31,162 bases of DNA from an uncultured Roseburia sp. (GCA_910584215.1 CAJTYI010000031.1:1-31162), one strand, 5' to 3'. Counted from the first letter of the stretch, positions 16,432 through 24,883 are shown. A program made the numbers and translations. Notes: generated by a model from the letters alone, not told the origin.

Positions 16432-17670
16432 ATGTACACACTCGAGGATATTCAGGCGGTAGATATGGAAGTGGCTGACGCCATCACCAAAGAATTTGAC
16501 AGACAGAGCAGCCATATTGAGCTGATCGCGTCGGAGAACTGGGTAAGCCCTGCGGTTATGTCTGCGATGGGCAGTGTTATGACGAACAAATATGCGGAAG
16601 GGTATCCGGGCAAGCGGTATTACGGCGGATGTGACTGCGTTGATATCGTGGAGGAGCTTGCGAGAGAGCGCGCCAAAGAGCTGTTCGGCTGTGACTATGC
16701 CAATGTACAGCCACATTCGGGGGCACAGGCCAATATGGCGGTGCAGTTTGCCATCTTAAAGCCGGGGGATACCGTGATGGGTATGAACTTAGATCACGGC
16801 GGGCATCTGACGCACGGAAGCCCCGTGAATTTTTCCGGTTCATATTTTAACATTGTGCCATACGGCGTCAATGACGAAGGGTTCATCGACTACGATAAGG
16901 TGATGGAGACCGCCATGGAGTGTAAGCCAAAGATGATTATCGCCGGCGCCTCCGCTTATGCGAGAACGATTGATTTTAAGAAATTCCGCGAGATCGCCGA
17001 TGCCTGCGGTGCGGTGCTTATGGTGGACATGGCGCATATCGCGGGGCTTGTGGCGGCGGGTCTTCATCCGAGCCCGATTCCTTATGCCGATGTGACGACG
17101 ACGACGACACACAAAACGCTGCGCGGACCACGCGGCGGTATGATACTTTGCAACCAGGAGGCAGCCGACAAATACAACTTTAATAAAGCGGTATTTCCGG
17201 GGATTCAGGGCGGTCCTCTGATGCATGTGATTGCAGCCAAAGCGGTATGCTTTAAAGAGGCGTTGCAGCCGGCGTTTAAGATGTATCAGCAGAATATCGT
17301 AGACAACGCACAGGCGCTGTGCAAGGGGCTTTTGAACCGCGAGATCAGGGTTGTTTCCGGCGGTACGGACAATCACCTGATGCTCGTAGATCTGACCAAT
17401 TACGACCTGACCGGCAAGGCGGTGGAGAAGCTGCTCGATTCTGTGAATATCACCTGCAATAAAAATACGATTCCAAATGATCCGAAGTCACCGTTTGTCA
17501 CCAGCGGTGTCCGTCTCGGCACGCCGGCAGTGACTTCGCGCGGATTAAACACGGCGGATATGGATGAGATTGCCGAGGCGATTGCCATGATGATAAAAGA
17601 GGGCGAACCGGCGGCAGAGAAGGCAAAGGCGATTGTAAAGTCTTTGACAGAGAAGTATCCGTTAAAATAA
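16432..17670 (+). CDS. glyA: Serine hydroxymethyltransferase
   Basis: A 412-residue cytoplasmic PLP enzyme that converts serine and tetrahydrofolate to glycine and 5,10-methylene-tetrahydrofolate, the main source of one-carbon units. The PLP lysine is Lys228 in the family motif VTTTTTHKTLRGPRGG. Other family landmarks are ASENWVS (34-40), GYPGKRYYGGC (58-67) and HSGAQAN (95-101). ATG 16432 gives the standard family length and N-terminus; AAGGAGG at 16414-16420 is 11 nt upstream, and an in-frame ATG at 16411 would precede the ribosome site. It lies 60 bp after secDF with no terminator between, and a strong terminator follows. Confidence 0.97.
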   Translation: MYTLEDIQAVDMEVADAITKEFDRQSSHIELIASENWVSPAVMSAMGSVMTNKYAEGYPGKRYYGGCDCVDIVEELARERAKELFGCDYANVQPHSGAQANMAVQFAILKPGDTVMGMNLDHGGHLTHGSPVNFSGSYFNIVPYGVNDEGFIDYDKVMETAMECKPKMIIAGASAYARTIDFKKFREIADACGAVLMVDMAHIAGLVAAGLHPSPIPYADVTTTTTHKTLRGPRGGMILCNQEAADKYNFNKAVFPGIQGGPLMHVIAAKAVCFKEALQPAFKMYQQNIVDNAQALCKGLLNREIRVVSGGTDNHLMLVDLTNYDLTGKAVEKLLDSVNITCNKNTIPNDPKSPFVTSGVRLGTPAVTSRGLNTADMDEIAEAIAMMIKEGEPAAEKAKAIVKSLTEKYPLK

Positions 17671-17695
17671 AGTTTTGTTCGGGATATTAGCTGAC

Positions 17696-17729
17696 AACGG
17701 GGAACTGCATGGTAGTTCCCCGTTAAATT
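17696..17729 (+). terminator. Rho-independent terminator after glyA
   Basis: AACGGGGAACT (17696-17706) pairs perfectly with 17714-17724 around a 7-nt loop, followed by a U-rich tail at 17725-17736. Confidence 0.8.
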
Positions 17730-17750
17730 TATTTTTAAGAAATTATTAAG

Positions 17751-17768
17751 TTTGTATGACTGTACAAA
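17751..17768. promoter_or_regulatory. Small inverted repeat upstream of the ABC operon
   Basis: TTTGTA (17751-17756) and TACAAA (17763-17768) are spaced 6 bp, the form of a dimeric repressor site. It is in the gene-free stretch 17671-18059 before the export operon, where no convincing -35/-10 pair was found. Support is only the symmetry. Confidence 0.2.
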
Positions 17769-17840
17769 AAGGCGGTCTGTTTTCACATATTTTTAACAAA
17801 CATTTTTTAAGATATTTGTGGTTTCATGATACGGATACAC

Positions 17841-17903
17841 TAGTGTGCTGGCATGTTTGTTTTGAGCAGGGCATTGGTATCATAGGGACATAGCAGTACA
17901 CTA
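17841..17903. repeat. Short element with MITE-like ends
   Basis: TAGTGTGCTG (17841-17850) and CAGTACACTA (17894-17903) are inverted with one mismatch, and match the outer 10 bp of the element at 7177-7339 with one difference or fewer. TA is at both outer edges. The 63-bp interior shows no clear similarity to the larger element, so this is either a deleted relic or a different member using the same transposase. A further inverted pair, CATGATAC (17825-17832) and GTATCATA (17877-17884), overlaps it. Confidence 0.4.
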
Positions 17904-17915
17904 AGGCGCAGGAAT

Positions 17916-18059
17916 GGAGATTAGTGTGAAAAATCAGCGTGATAGCTGATTTTATCACACGGCTATTTGTGCTGGAGCGTTACAAATAGCACGGATGGCA
18001 GACGCAAATTTGAGATTTGCGTCGCCCTGTCGCGCAAACGCTCCAGAATGGAGATTGAT
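17916..18059 (+). promoter_or_regulatory. Structured leader element, copy B
   Basis: Same core as 8983-9120. GGAG at 17916-17919 lies 6 nt before a 7-codon GTG ORF (17926-17949). Hairpin 1 is 17924-17938 with 17945-17960 (15 bp, one bulge). Hairpin 2 is 17962-17970 with 17982-17990, with loop GCTGGAGCGTT (17971-17981) identical to copy A. A copy-specific hairpin follows, 18001-18009 with 18015-18023. AACGCTCCAG (18037-18046) is complementary to the loop. GGAG (18050-18053) lies 6 nt before ATG 18060. GAATGGAGATT occurs both at 17912-17922 and 18046-18056, that is at both ribosome sites; this may be shared function or a duplication from insertion. Confidence 0.6.
17926..17949 (+). CDS. Possible 7-codon leader peptide (copy B)
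   Basis: GTG start 6 nt after GGAG, reading VKNQRDS then TGA. It parallels VENQPGC in copy A, sharing Asn-Gln at positions 3-4, length and stop position inside hairpin 1. Expression is unproven; with so few codons the similarity may simply follow from the shared DNA. Confidence 0.25.
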   Translation: MKNQRDS

Positions 18060-19649
18060 ATGAAAAAGAAGAAAGTTGCGGTGTTCGTGGGAGTAGTCGT
18101 TTTGCTGGCGGCAATCGGCGGTGCAGGTTATTACTACCGCGATCAGATTATGGAGATGGTGCCATTTTTAAATTTCGCCAATTCGGATGATAGAGTATAT
18201 GTGGAAAAAGTCGGCAAGATTATGAATCAGTTTTACGGTGTGGCAAACCGTTACAACGGCGTCGTGGAAGCGCAGGATACATACGACGTCAATGTTGATA
18301 CGGAACGCACGATCAAAGAGGTGTTGGTATCCGTCGGGGATACCGTAGAGGTGGGGCAGCAGCTCGTTATTTATGATACACAGGAGATCGAGATGCAGAA
18401 GCGACAGGCGGAACTAGAGCTGCAGAGCATGCAAAACGAGATCACCACCTACCGCAAGCAGATTGAAGTACTGAAAAAAGAGCGGGATACTGTGGCGGAG
18501 GCCGATAAGTTTTCCTACACGACCGAGATACAGTCTCTCGAAAACAGTATAGAACAGAGTAATTTTGACTTGGAAAGTAAGCAGTTGGAGATTGATAAAT
18601 ATCAGGAGCAGATCACAGACTCGATGGTAGTCAGCAAAAACAGTGGTATTGTGCGCACGATCAACGAGAGCGGTTTTGACGATAACGGCAACAGTGTGGC
18701 GTTTATGACCGTGCAGCAGGCGGGCGGTTACCGCATCAAGGGCTCGATCAGTGAGCAGAACGTTTGGAATGTGACAGAGGGGCAGAATGTCATTATACAT
18801 TCCCGCGTCAACGCGGACGTGACGTGGGATGGCATCATCACCAAGATCGACCGTGAGAGTACCATGTCGGGCAATAATAACAGTAATATGGGATACGACA
18901 GCTACGAGGGTGCGGAATCTGCCACAAAGTATCCGTTTTATGTGGAGGTTCAGTCCCAAAATGATCTGATGCTGGGGCAGCATGTCTATATGGAGCTCGA
19001 CGAGGGACAGCAGGAGGAGAAAGAGGGACTCTGGCTGTACAGTTACTATATCGTGTTTGAGGATGATGAGGCGGCAGAGAATGTGTTTGACGACTATGAT
19101 ACGACAGAGATGACGGAAATGTTAGAACTGCCGGAGATGACCGAATCCATCGACACAGACAGCACCGAGACGGTGCCGGTGAGAAAGGCATATGTGTGGG
19201 CCGCCAACGAAAAGAACCGCATCGAAAAGCGTTATGTCACATTGGGACAGTATGATGCGGAATTAGACGAGTATGAGATTCTCGACGGACTCACGGAGGA
19301 GGATTATATTGCCTGGCCGATGGAGGGGCTGTATGAAGGGGTTATCACCGTCACCAATGAAGAGGATGTCGATTATTCCTCACCGCTCTATAATAGCGGG
19401 GAAGATACAGAGACCGATTTTGAGGATTACGATTATGAGGAGGACGGTGTTGATCTGGACAACATAGATGATTATGATAGTATGGATGAAACCAATCTGG
19501 ATGGATTCAATTCCAGGGATATGCTCGAATTAGAGAATGACGATGTTTTTTATGATGAGAATGATACGGACGATATTGAGGATGTTGAGGATATCGAGGA
19601 TATCGAGGATATAGAAGGTATTGATGATACCGAGGGAGAAGAGATCTGA
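18060..19649 (+). CDS. HlyD/MacA-like adaptor with acidic C-terminal tail (YknX-like)
   Basis: A 529-residue membrane fusion protein. An N-terminal signal anchor (about 5-25) is followed by a lipoyl-like half (TIKEVLVSVGDTVEVGQQLVIYD, 84-106), an alpha-helical hairpin (about 108-188), the second lipoyl half (SKNSGIVRTINESG) and a beta-barrel region. Beyond the usual fold it has an acidic insertion near 333-375 and a C-terminal tail of about 95 residues (435-529) made mostly of Asp and Glu, ending in repeated EDIEDIEDI units. In monoderm bacteria such adaptors pair with MacB-type ABC exporters such as YknXYZ. The start at ATG 18060 follows GGAG by 6 nt; upstream in-frame codons lie in the structured leader. 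It overlaps the ATPase gene by one base (TGATG), so the two are probably translationally coupled. Confidence 0.88.
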   Translation: MKKKKVAVFVGVVVLLAAIGGAGYYYRDQIMEMVPFLNFANSDDRVYVEKVGKIMNQFYGVANRYNGVVEAQDTYDVNVDTERTIKEVLVSVGDTVEVGQQLVIYDTQEIEMQKRQAELELQSMQNEITTYRKQIEVLKKERDTVAEADKFSYTTEIQSLENSIEQSNFDLESKQLEIDKYQEQITDSMVVSKNSGIVRTINESGFDDNGNSVAFMTVQQAGGYRIKGSISEQNVWNVTEGQNVIIHSRVNADVTWDGIITKIDRESTMSGNNNSNMGYDSYEGAESATKYPFYVEVQSQNDLMLGQHVYMELDEGQQEEKEGLWLYSYYIVFEDDEAAENVFDDYDTTEMTEMLELPEMTESIDTDSTETVPVRKAYVWAANEKNRIEKRYVTLGQYDAELDEYEILDGLTEEDYIAWPMEGLYEGVITVTNEEDVDYSSPLYNSGEDTETDFEDYDYEEDGVDLDNIDDYDSMDETNLDGFNSRDMLELENDDVFYDENDTDDIEDVEDIEDIEDIEGIDDTEGEEI

Positions 19650-20350
19650 TGGAGACAAACAAGATTTTAGATCTTCAGAATATATATAAAGATTACGTCC
19701 AGGAGAAGCTGGTGGTTCCGGTGTTAAAAGACGTAAGCCTCACCGTGGAGGAGGGGGAGTATGTCGCGATCATGGGACCGTCCGGCTCCGGCAAGACGAC
19801 GCTGATGAATATAATTGGATGCCTGGATAAGCCTACGAGCGGTTCCTATACACTCGCGGGCGAGGATGTCATGCGTTTAAAGGACAAAGAATTGTCCGAT
19901 CTGCGCCTAAAGAGCATCGGGTTTGTATTCCAGAGCTTTCATCTGATGCCGCGGGAGACGGCGATCGAGAATGTCTCACTGCCTTTAAGTTACGCCGGCA
20001 TCAAGAAAAAAGAGAGAAAAGAGCGCTCGATTGCGGCTCTTGAGCGCGTGGGATTGGGAGACCGCGTGACGTTCCGGCCGACACAGCTTTCCGGCGGTCA
20101 AAAGCAGCGTGTCGCCATAGCGCGGGCAATGGTCAACAGTCCCAAGATACTGCTCGCGGATGAGCCGACGGGTGCACTTGACTCCAAGTCCGGTGAGCAG
20201 ATTATGGAATTATTTGACAGATTAAACGAGGAAGGGGTCACGGTGGTGATGATTACCCACGATTCCAATATTGCGGCCCGCGCCAAACGTATGGTTCGCA
20301 TTATTGACGGCGTGATCTATGAGGGAGACGAACAGAGGCAAAAAGAGTAA
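19649..20350 (+). CDS. MacB/LolD-type ABC transporter ATPase (YknY-like)
   Basis: A 233-residue nucleotide-binding protein that powers the exporter. Walker A is GPSGSGKT (43-50), the Q-loop is in FVFQSFHLMP, the signature is LSGGQ (147-151), Walker B is ILLADE (167-172), and the switch histidine is His204. The sequence is closest in style to the MacB/LolD group, which partners with FtsX-like permeases, as found three genes in. The start codon overlaps the stop of the first adaptor. Confidence 0.95.
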   Translation: METNKILDLQNIYKDYVQEKLVVPVLKDVSLTVEEGEYVAIMGPSGSGKTTLMNIIGCLDKPTSGSYTLAGEDVMRLKDKELSDLRLKSIGFVFQSFHLMPRETAIENVSLPLSYAGIKKKERKERSIAALERVGLGDRVTFRPTQLSGGQKQRVAIARAMVNSPKILLADEPTGALDSKSGEQIMELFDRLNEEGVTVVMITHDSNIAARAKRMVRIIDGVIYEGDEQRQKE

Positions 20351-20389
20351 AATGTTCACATAATGCATCATGCAGGAATGAGGAAGAGA

Positions 20390-22276
20390 ATGAAAATAAA
20401 AAAAATATTGGCGGTAATTGTCAGCCTTGGCATCGTGGTTGGGGCCACTGTGGGCGGTATTTACGGCTATCAGGCATATCAGGATAAAAATACCGTAGTC
20501 GAAGTGATATCGGTTTCTGATATTAACTGGGGTTACTATGACGGCGGGGAAACCAGCTATGGTATGGTGACAAATGATTCTGCGCAGGAGATCTTTTTGG
20601 AGGGAAACAATCAGGTCGAAGAGGTTTATGTGCAGGTGGGGGATGAGGTGACAATCGGCGAGCCTTTGTTTAAGTATGATACCAGGCAGGTAGAAATTGA
20701 TATCCGCAGAAAGGCTCTCGAGATCAGTACATTGGACAACGATCTGGCAATCGCCCAGCACGAATTGGGAGAGCTTAGGAAAAAGACGCCGGTTGATGTA
20801 GAGGGAGACGAGAGGACTGCCGCATATTTGGAGACGCGCATCGATCAGATTGAGGCTGCTATCGACAAATTGGAGGCACAGCCGCAGAAAGACCCCAGGG
20901 ATGCGAACATCTATAATTACATTACAAATACCGTGGTGCCCTACAATTATTCCACCTCGGCCGGCACACAGGCAGACCCCTATATTATTTGCTGCAATCA
21001 GGGAGCCTATGTCTACGGCAGCTTTTTCAATAAGCTGCGAAACGAGTGGAGAGGGAAATATGTCAAGTTTGTGGTGGTGAAAAAGGACAGCAGCGGTAAG
21101 ATGCTTACCACGGTCAAAGACATCATAAATTCCAGCGAAACCGGCGAAAGTCAGACCGGAAACCAAAAGCCCAATGTGGGGACGGACTCGGAGGCGCCGA
21201 CGCTGCCCGATCGGCCGATTCCGGATCGTCCTGTCATCACACCGTCCCAAGGAGAGAGAGCGGACGGCGCCCACACTTATGAGGTGATAAAAGAGCAGCG
21301 CTATAGCAGCGCCACTTCCACAAAGAAAGTGACGGTGCCGGTGGCGGACAGCAGTGTCTCCCCCAATACAGTCACTTACAGCAGCAATAACTGTCCGGTG
21401 CCGGCAAACTCCGGTGAGATGTGGTATGTATTTTCTGGCGTCAAGATTACGGCGGAGCTCGATCGACTGAAAGCGGAGCTGGCGGTGGTTGAGAAGCGGC
21501 AGGAACAGAATGAAGGCGCCTACACGAAAACGGAGCTGGCAGCGGCGATTGCCGAGAAAGAAGACGAGGTGAAGAAACTAAACATAAGCAGGCAGCAGCA
21601 GGAGCTACAGATGCAGTCGCTGGAGAGCGCGGCTGCAAACGGGATTGTCTATGCAACAGTCGTAGGTCATGTAAAAACGCTGAATGATATGAATGATGAG
21701 GAGAATGAGTCTGGCAGACATGCGGCTTTTATGGTGGTAACCAGTGACGATGGGCTGTATGTCAGCGGTTCGGTCAGTGAACTAAAGCTCGATACGGTAA
21801 TGCCGGGAACCATGGTTACGGCTAATTCATGGGACAGCGGTCAGTCTTTTGAGGCGGTGATCACCCAAGTTTCGGAGTATCCGACACAGAACAACGGCTG
21901 GGGGGACGGCAATCCCAATGTTTCCTATTATCAATATACTGCTTATATTCAGGACAGCTTAGAGCTTACGAACGGCGAGTATGTGGATTTGACGATCGGC
22001 GGCAGGAGCGGTGAAAACGGCGAATTAATGGAAGAGGAGGAGTTTTCCGACAGTCTCTATATTGAGAAAGCCTATGTACGGCAGGAGGACGGCAAATCTT
22101 ACTGTATGATTGCAGGGGAAGACGGACGTCTGAAAAAACAGTATGTTTTGACCGGCAAGACAGTGTGGGGCAATTCCGTGGAGATCAAGGCAGGTCTCAG
22201 TGAAGAGGACAGGATCGCGTTTCCTTACGGAAAGAATGTGAAAGAGGGCGTGTTGGTTTCGGACGAGACAGAATGA
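20390..22276 (+). CDS. Second HlyD-like adaptor with a large inserted domain
   Basis: A 628-residue membrane fusion protein. Signal anchor at about 5-29; first lipoyl half NQVEEVYVQVGDEVTIGEPL (74-93); coiled-coil arm at 100-163; then an insertion of about 190 residues (164-352); second coiled-coil arm at 352-412; second lipoyl half near VYATVVGHVKTLND; then barrel domains. The insertion sits at the tip of the hairpin, where adaptors usually contact a partner, and contains a Cys-Cys pair (201-202), a Pro-rich linker (270-286) and Ser/Thr-rich stretches. ATG 20390 was chosen because GAGG is 6 nt upstream; in-frame ATGs at 20363 and 20378 have poor sites. It lies between the ATPase and permease genes of the operon, so it should be part of the same transporter. 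Confidence 0.85.
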   Translation: MKIKKILAVIVSLGIVVGATVGGIYGYQAYQDKNTVVEVISVSDINWGYYDGGETSYGMVTNDSAQEIFLEGNNQVEEVYVQVGDEVTIGEPLFKYDTRQVEIDIRRKALEISTLDNDLAIAQHELGELRKKTPVDVEGDERTAAYLETRIDQIEAAIDKLEAQPQKDPRDANIYNYITNTVVPYNYSTSAGTQADPYIICCNQGAYVYGSFFNKLRNEWRGKYVKFVVVKKDSSGKMLTTVKDIINSSETGESQTGNQKPNVGTDSEAPTLPDRPIPDRPVITPSQGERADGAHTYEVIKEQRYSSATSTKKVTVPVADSSVSPNTVTYSSNNCPVPANSGEMWYVFSGVKITAELDRLKAELAVVEKRQEQNEGAYTKTELAAAIAEKEDEVKKLNISRQQQELQMQSLESAAANGIVYATVVGHVKTLNDMNDEENESGRHAAFMVVTSDDGLYVSGSVSELKLDTVMPGTMVTANSWDSGQSFEAVITQVSEYPTQNNGWGDGNPNVSYYQYTAYIQDSLELTNGEYVDLTIGGRSGENGELMEEEEFSDSLYIEKAYVRQEDGKSYCMIAGEDGRLKKQYVLTGKTVWGNSVEIKAGLSEEDRIAFPYGKNVKEGVLVSDETE

Positions 22277-22289
22277 TGGGAGGAACAGA

Positions 22290-23543
22290 ATGTTTGAAAA
22301 TATAAGACTGTCATTTCAGGGAATCTGGTCACACAAAATGCGTTCTTTTTTGACGATGCTCGGTATCATCATCGGAATTGCGGCGATTATTGCGATTGTC
22401 TCTACCATAAAGGGAACCAATGAACAGATCAAACAAAATCTCATCGGTTCCGGCGATAATACGGTGGAGGTGTCTCTTTATCAGAGTGATTGGGAATATG
22501 ATATGAGTTACAACGGAGCCCCGGAGGGAGTGCCGTTGATCGAAGAAGCGATGATGAAACAGATTCGTGAAATTGATGATGTGCAGAACGTATCGCGCTA
22601 TGTCACGAGACAGGATTACGGCGGCGTTTACTATTTAAATACGGCATTGTCCGGCGGCTATGTCCGCGGCATTGACGACAGTTATTTTGCGACATGTAAT
22701 TATATCATGCAGCGGGGCAGAGGATTTGTAGAAAAAGATTACACAGACTTTAATAAAGTGGCGATTCTCGATAATAATTCTGCATATTCGCTCTTTCAGG
22801 GCGAAGACCCGCTGGGCAAAGTGATTGAGATTCACCAGGAGCCGTTCACTGTCGTCGGTATCGTGACGAAGAAAAAAGTATTTGAACCGGTGATCAATTC
22901 CATTGACGAGTATTATACTTACGCGGAGAATTCGGCCGGTACGGTCTACATTCCCGACGCCGCGTGGCCAATCTGTTATCAGTTTGACGAGCCGCAGAAT
23001 GTGGTAATCCGCGTGGGGATGACCGACAGTATGACGACAGCCGGAAAGGCATGCGCCGATCTGCTCAATCAATATCTGAACGTGACAGATGATACGATCT
23101 CTTATAAGGCGACCGATTTATTGGAACAGGCACAGCAGATTCAGGAGCTGGGCAGCTCCACGAACACGATGCTGATCTGGATTGCCGGAATATCCCTGAT
23201 CGTGGGCGGTATCGGCGTCATGAATATTATGCTGGTCTCTGTGACGGAGCGCACGCAGGAGATTGGCCTTAAAAAGGCGATCGGAGCCAGAAAGTCAAAG
23301 ATATTGGGACAGTTTTTGACTGAGGCGGCAGTGCTCACCAGTATGGGCGGATTGATCGGTGTCATAGTGGGAATCGTGCTCGCAGAGCTGATCTCTTATA
23401 TCACGACGACGCCTGTTGCAATCAGCGCTCCGGCGGCGGTTGGCGCTGTGGCGTTTTCCATGATTATCGGCGTGGTTTTCGGCGTGTTTCCGTCGTACAA
23501 AGCCGCGAATCTAAACCCGATCGACGCGCTGCGCCACGAATAA
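22290..23543 (+). CDS. MacB/FtsX-like ABC transporter permease (YknZ-like)
   Basis: A 417-residue permease with one TM helix near 16-38 (MRSFLTMLGIIIGIAAIIAI), a large extracellular MacB periplasmic-core-type domain (about 40-285), and three C-terminal TM helices holding GGIGVMNIMLVSVTERTQEI, the classic FtsX/MacB signature, and ending NPIDALRHE. MacB-type permeases do not form a classic channel but move substrates by mechanotransmission. GGGAGGA just before ATG is the ribosome site. Last gene of the four-gene operon; in Bacillus the related YknWXYZ protects against a self-made toxic peptide, so peptide export or defence is a reasonable but unproven role. Confidence 0.94.
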   Translation: MFENIRLSFQGIWSHKMRSFLTMLGIIIGIAAIIAIVSTIKGTNEQIKQNLIGSGDNTVEVSLYQSDWEYDMSYNGAPEGVPLIEEAMMKQIREIDDVQNVSRYVTRQDYGGVYYLNTALSGGYVRGIDDSYFATCNYIMQRGRGFVEKDYTDFNKVAILDNNSAYSLFQGEDPLGKVIEIHQEPFTVVGIVTKKKVFEPVINSIDEYYTYAENSAGTVYIPDAAWPICYQFDEPQNVVIRVGMTDSMTTAGKACADLLNQYLNVTDDTISYKATDLLEQAQQIQELGSSTNTMLIWIAGISLIVGGIGVMNIMLVSVTERTQEIGLKKAIGARKSKILGQFLTEAAVLTSMGGLIGVIVGIVLAELISYITTTPVAISAPAAVGAVAFSMIIGVVFGVFPSYKAANLNPIDALRHE

Positions 23544-23571
23544 ATCGCATACAGTTTTGTGTGCAACATTA

Positions 23572-23600
23572 GGACAGCTCAAACCGTGGGCTGTCCGTTG
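23572..23600 (+). terminator. Weak hairpin after the ABC operon
   Basis: GGACAGC (23572-23578) pairs with GCTGTCC (23590-23596), followed by GTTGTTTGG, a poor U-tract. It may slow or partly end transcription before the glycosyltransferase gene. Confidence 0.3.
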
Positions 23601-23674
23601 TTTGGCGTTGGGACAGTTTAAGGCAGATGTGGCTATGACTTTTCTGTGTGCCTGGTGATTATGGGGGAACAGAT

Positions 23675-24883
23675 ATGAGGATAAAACGTATTGTGATGTG
23701 TACAAACGGCGTGGAGACGCTGGATTTTTTTTCGGAACAGATGGCGGGCACCTTTACCACGGAAGGGGTAAAGGTGTTTTTCCATGATCTGAAGAATCCC
23801 ACAGAAAGTGCCCGCAGGCTAGAAACGTTTCTGAGGGAGGGGGAGACGGCGCTGATCACCTTTAACTTTGAGGGATTGGAGAAGGAGGAGGGGATCTATC
23901 ATCCGTCGGAAGGCTATCTGTGGGACCGCTATGATATTCCCTGTTACAATATTGTGGCGGACCATCCTTACTATTATCATGATAAATTGATTTCGGATGA
24001 GAGGGATGCGGATTTGCCGCGGCGCTATTACCAGATCAGTGTTGACAGAAATCATGAAACCTATCTGAAGCGGTTTTATCCCGAGTATCAGAGCGCAGCT
24101 TTTTTACCGCTGGCGGGGTCAGCGCTGTGTGAGCGGACGGACAATATGCGCAGTGATAAGGTTTTATTTACTGCCAATTATACGACGCCGGCGTTCTTTG
24201 AACCTTATATTAATCGCATAGACGAGGAGTATGCAACGTTTTACCGGGGAATCATCGACGATCTGATCGCAAATCCTGCGCAGACTGTGGAGGAGACGGC
24301 GCTGCGACACTGTGAGCGGGAGTTGGGGCGGCAGTCAGATACGCAGATGCGGAGCGTTATGCACCACATGATTTTTATTGATCTGTACATACGCAATTAC
24401 TGGCGTGGAGAGGTAGTAAAGACGCTGCTGGCGGCAGGTATCCCGGTGGAGGTATGGGGGCGGGGCTGGGAAAAGCTGGAGTGTAAAAACAGACGGCTTT
24501 TTGATGTTCATCCACAGACCGATACCAGGACATGCCTTATGATGCAGGGACAGGCAAAGGTGTCCCTGAATGTCATGCCGTGGTTTAAGGACGGCGCGCA
24601 TGACCGGGTGTTTCATGCGATTTTAAATGGGGCCGTGAGCGTAACGGATTCAAGCCGGTATCTGGGGGAGGAGCTCAAAGAAGGTATGGGGATTTGCTAT
24701 TATAGCCTGACACAGCTGGGGGAGCTGCCGGGGCTTGTGGAAGGGCTGCTTGTCGATGAGTGCAGGAGGCGCAGTCTGGCGGAGAAAGGACTTGCGTTTG
24801 TACAAAAGCATCATACATGGGAGAACCGGGCGAGGAGGCTGTTGGATCTCGTGCGGGACAACGACGGATGCCTTGCGCTTTGA
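23675..24883 (+). CDS. CgeB-like glycosyltransferase family protein
   Basis: A 402-residue soluble protein without signal peptide. The C-terminal 110 residues (KVSLNVMPWFKDGAHDRVFHA, NGAVSVTDSSRYLGEEL, then a helical KGLAFVQKHHTWENRARRLL end) match the glycosyl transferase family 1 type domain found in CgeB-like proteins; the N-terminal half is a Rossmann-like domain typical of such GT-B enzymes. Donor and acceptor are unknown. ATG 23675 with GGGGGA 6 nt upstream was chosen over a GTG at 23648. It is transcribed with a 131-bp gap after the ABC operon and ends at a strong terminator. Confidence 0.72.
   Translation: MRIKRIVMCTNGVETLDFFSEQMAGTFTTEGVKVFFHDLKNPTESARRLETFLREGETALITFNFEGLEKEEGIYHPSEGYLWDRYDIPCYNIVADHPYYYHDKLISDERDADLPRRYYQISVDRNHETYLKRFYPEYQSAAFLPLAGSALCERTDNMRSDKVLFTANYTTPAFFEPYINRIDEEYATFYRGIIDDLIANPAQTVEETALRHCERELGRQSDTQMRSVMHHMIFIDLYIRNYWRGEVVKTLLAAGIPVEVWGRGWEKLECKNRRLFDVHPQTDTRTCLMMQGQAKVSLNVMPWFKDGAHDRVFHAILNGAVSVTDSSRYLGEELKEGMGICYYSLTQLGELPGLVEGLLVDECRRRSLAEKGLAFVQKHHTWENRARRLLDLVRDNDGCLAL

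Noticed and set aside
17967..18059. Upstream in-frame extension of the first adaptor, and a similar reading frame at 8981-9175
   Set aside because: The shared residues (CWSVTNS) come from the repeated leader DNA. In copy A the frame does not match the downstream gene, and the ribosome site favours ATG 18060.
20222..21274. 350-codon open frame antisense to the ATPase and second adaptor genes
   Set aside because: It spans two well-supported sense genes and their junction, and has no recognisable domain.
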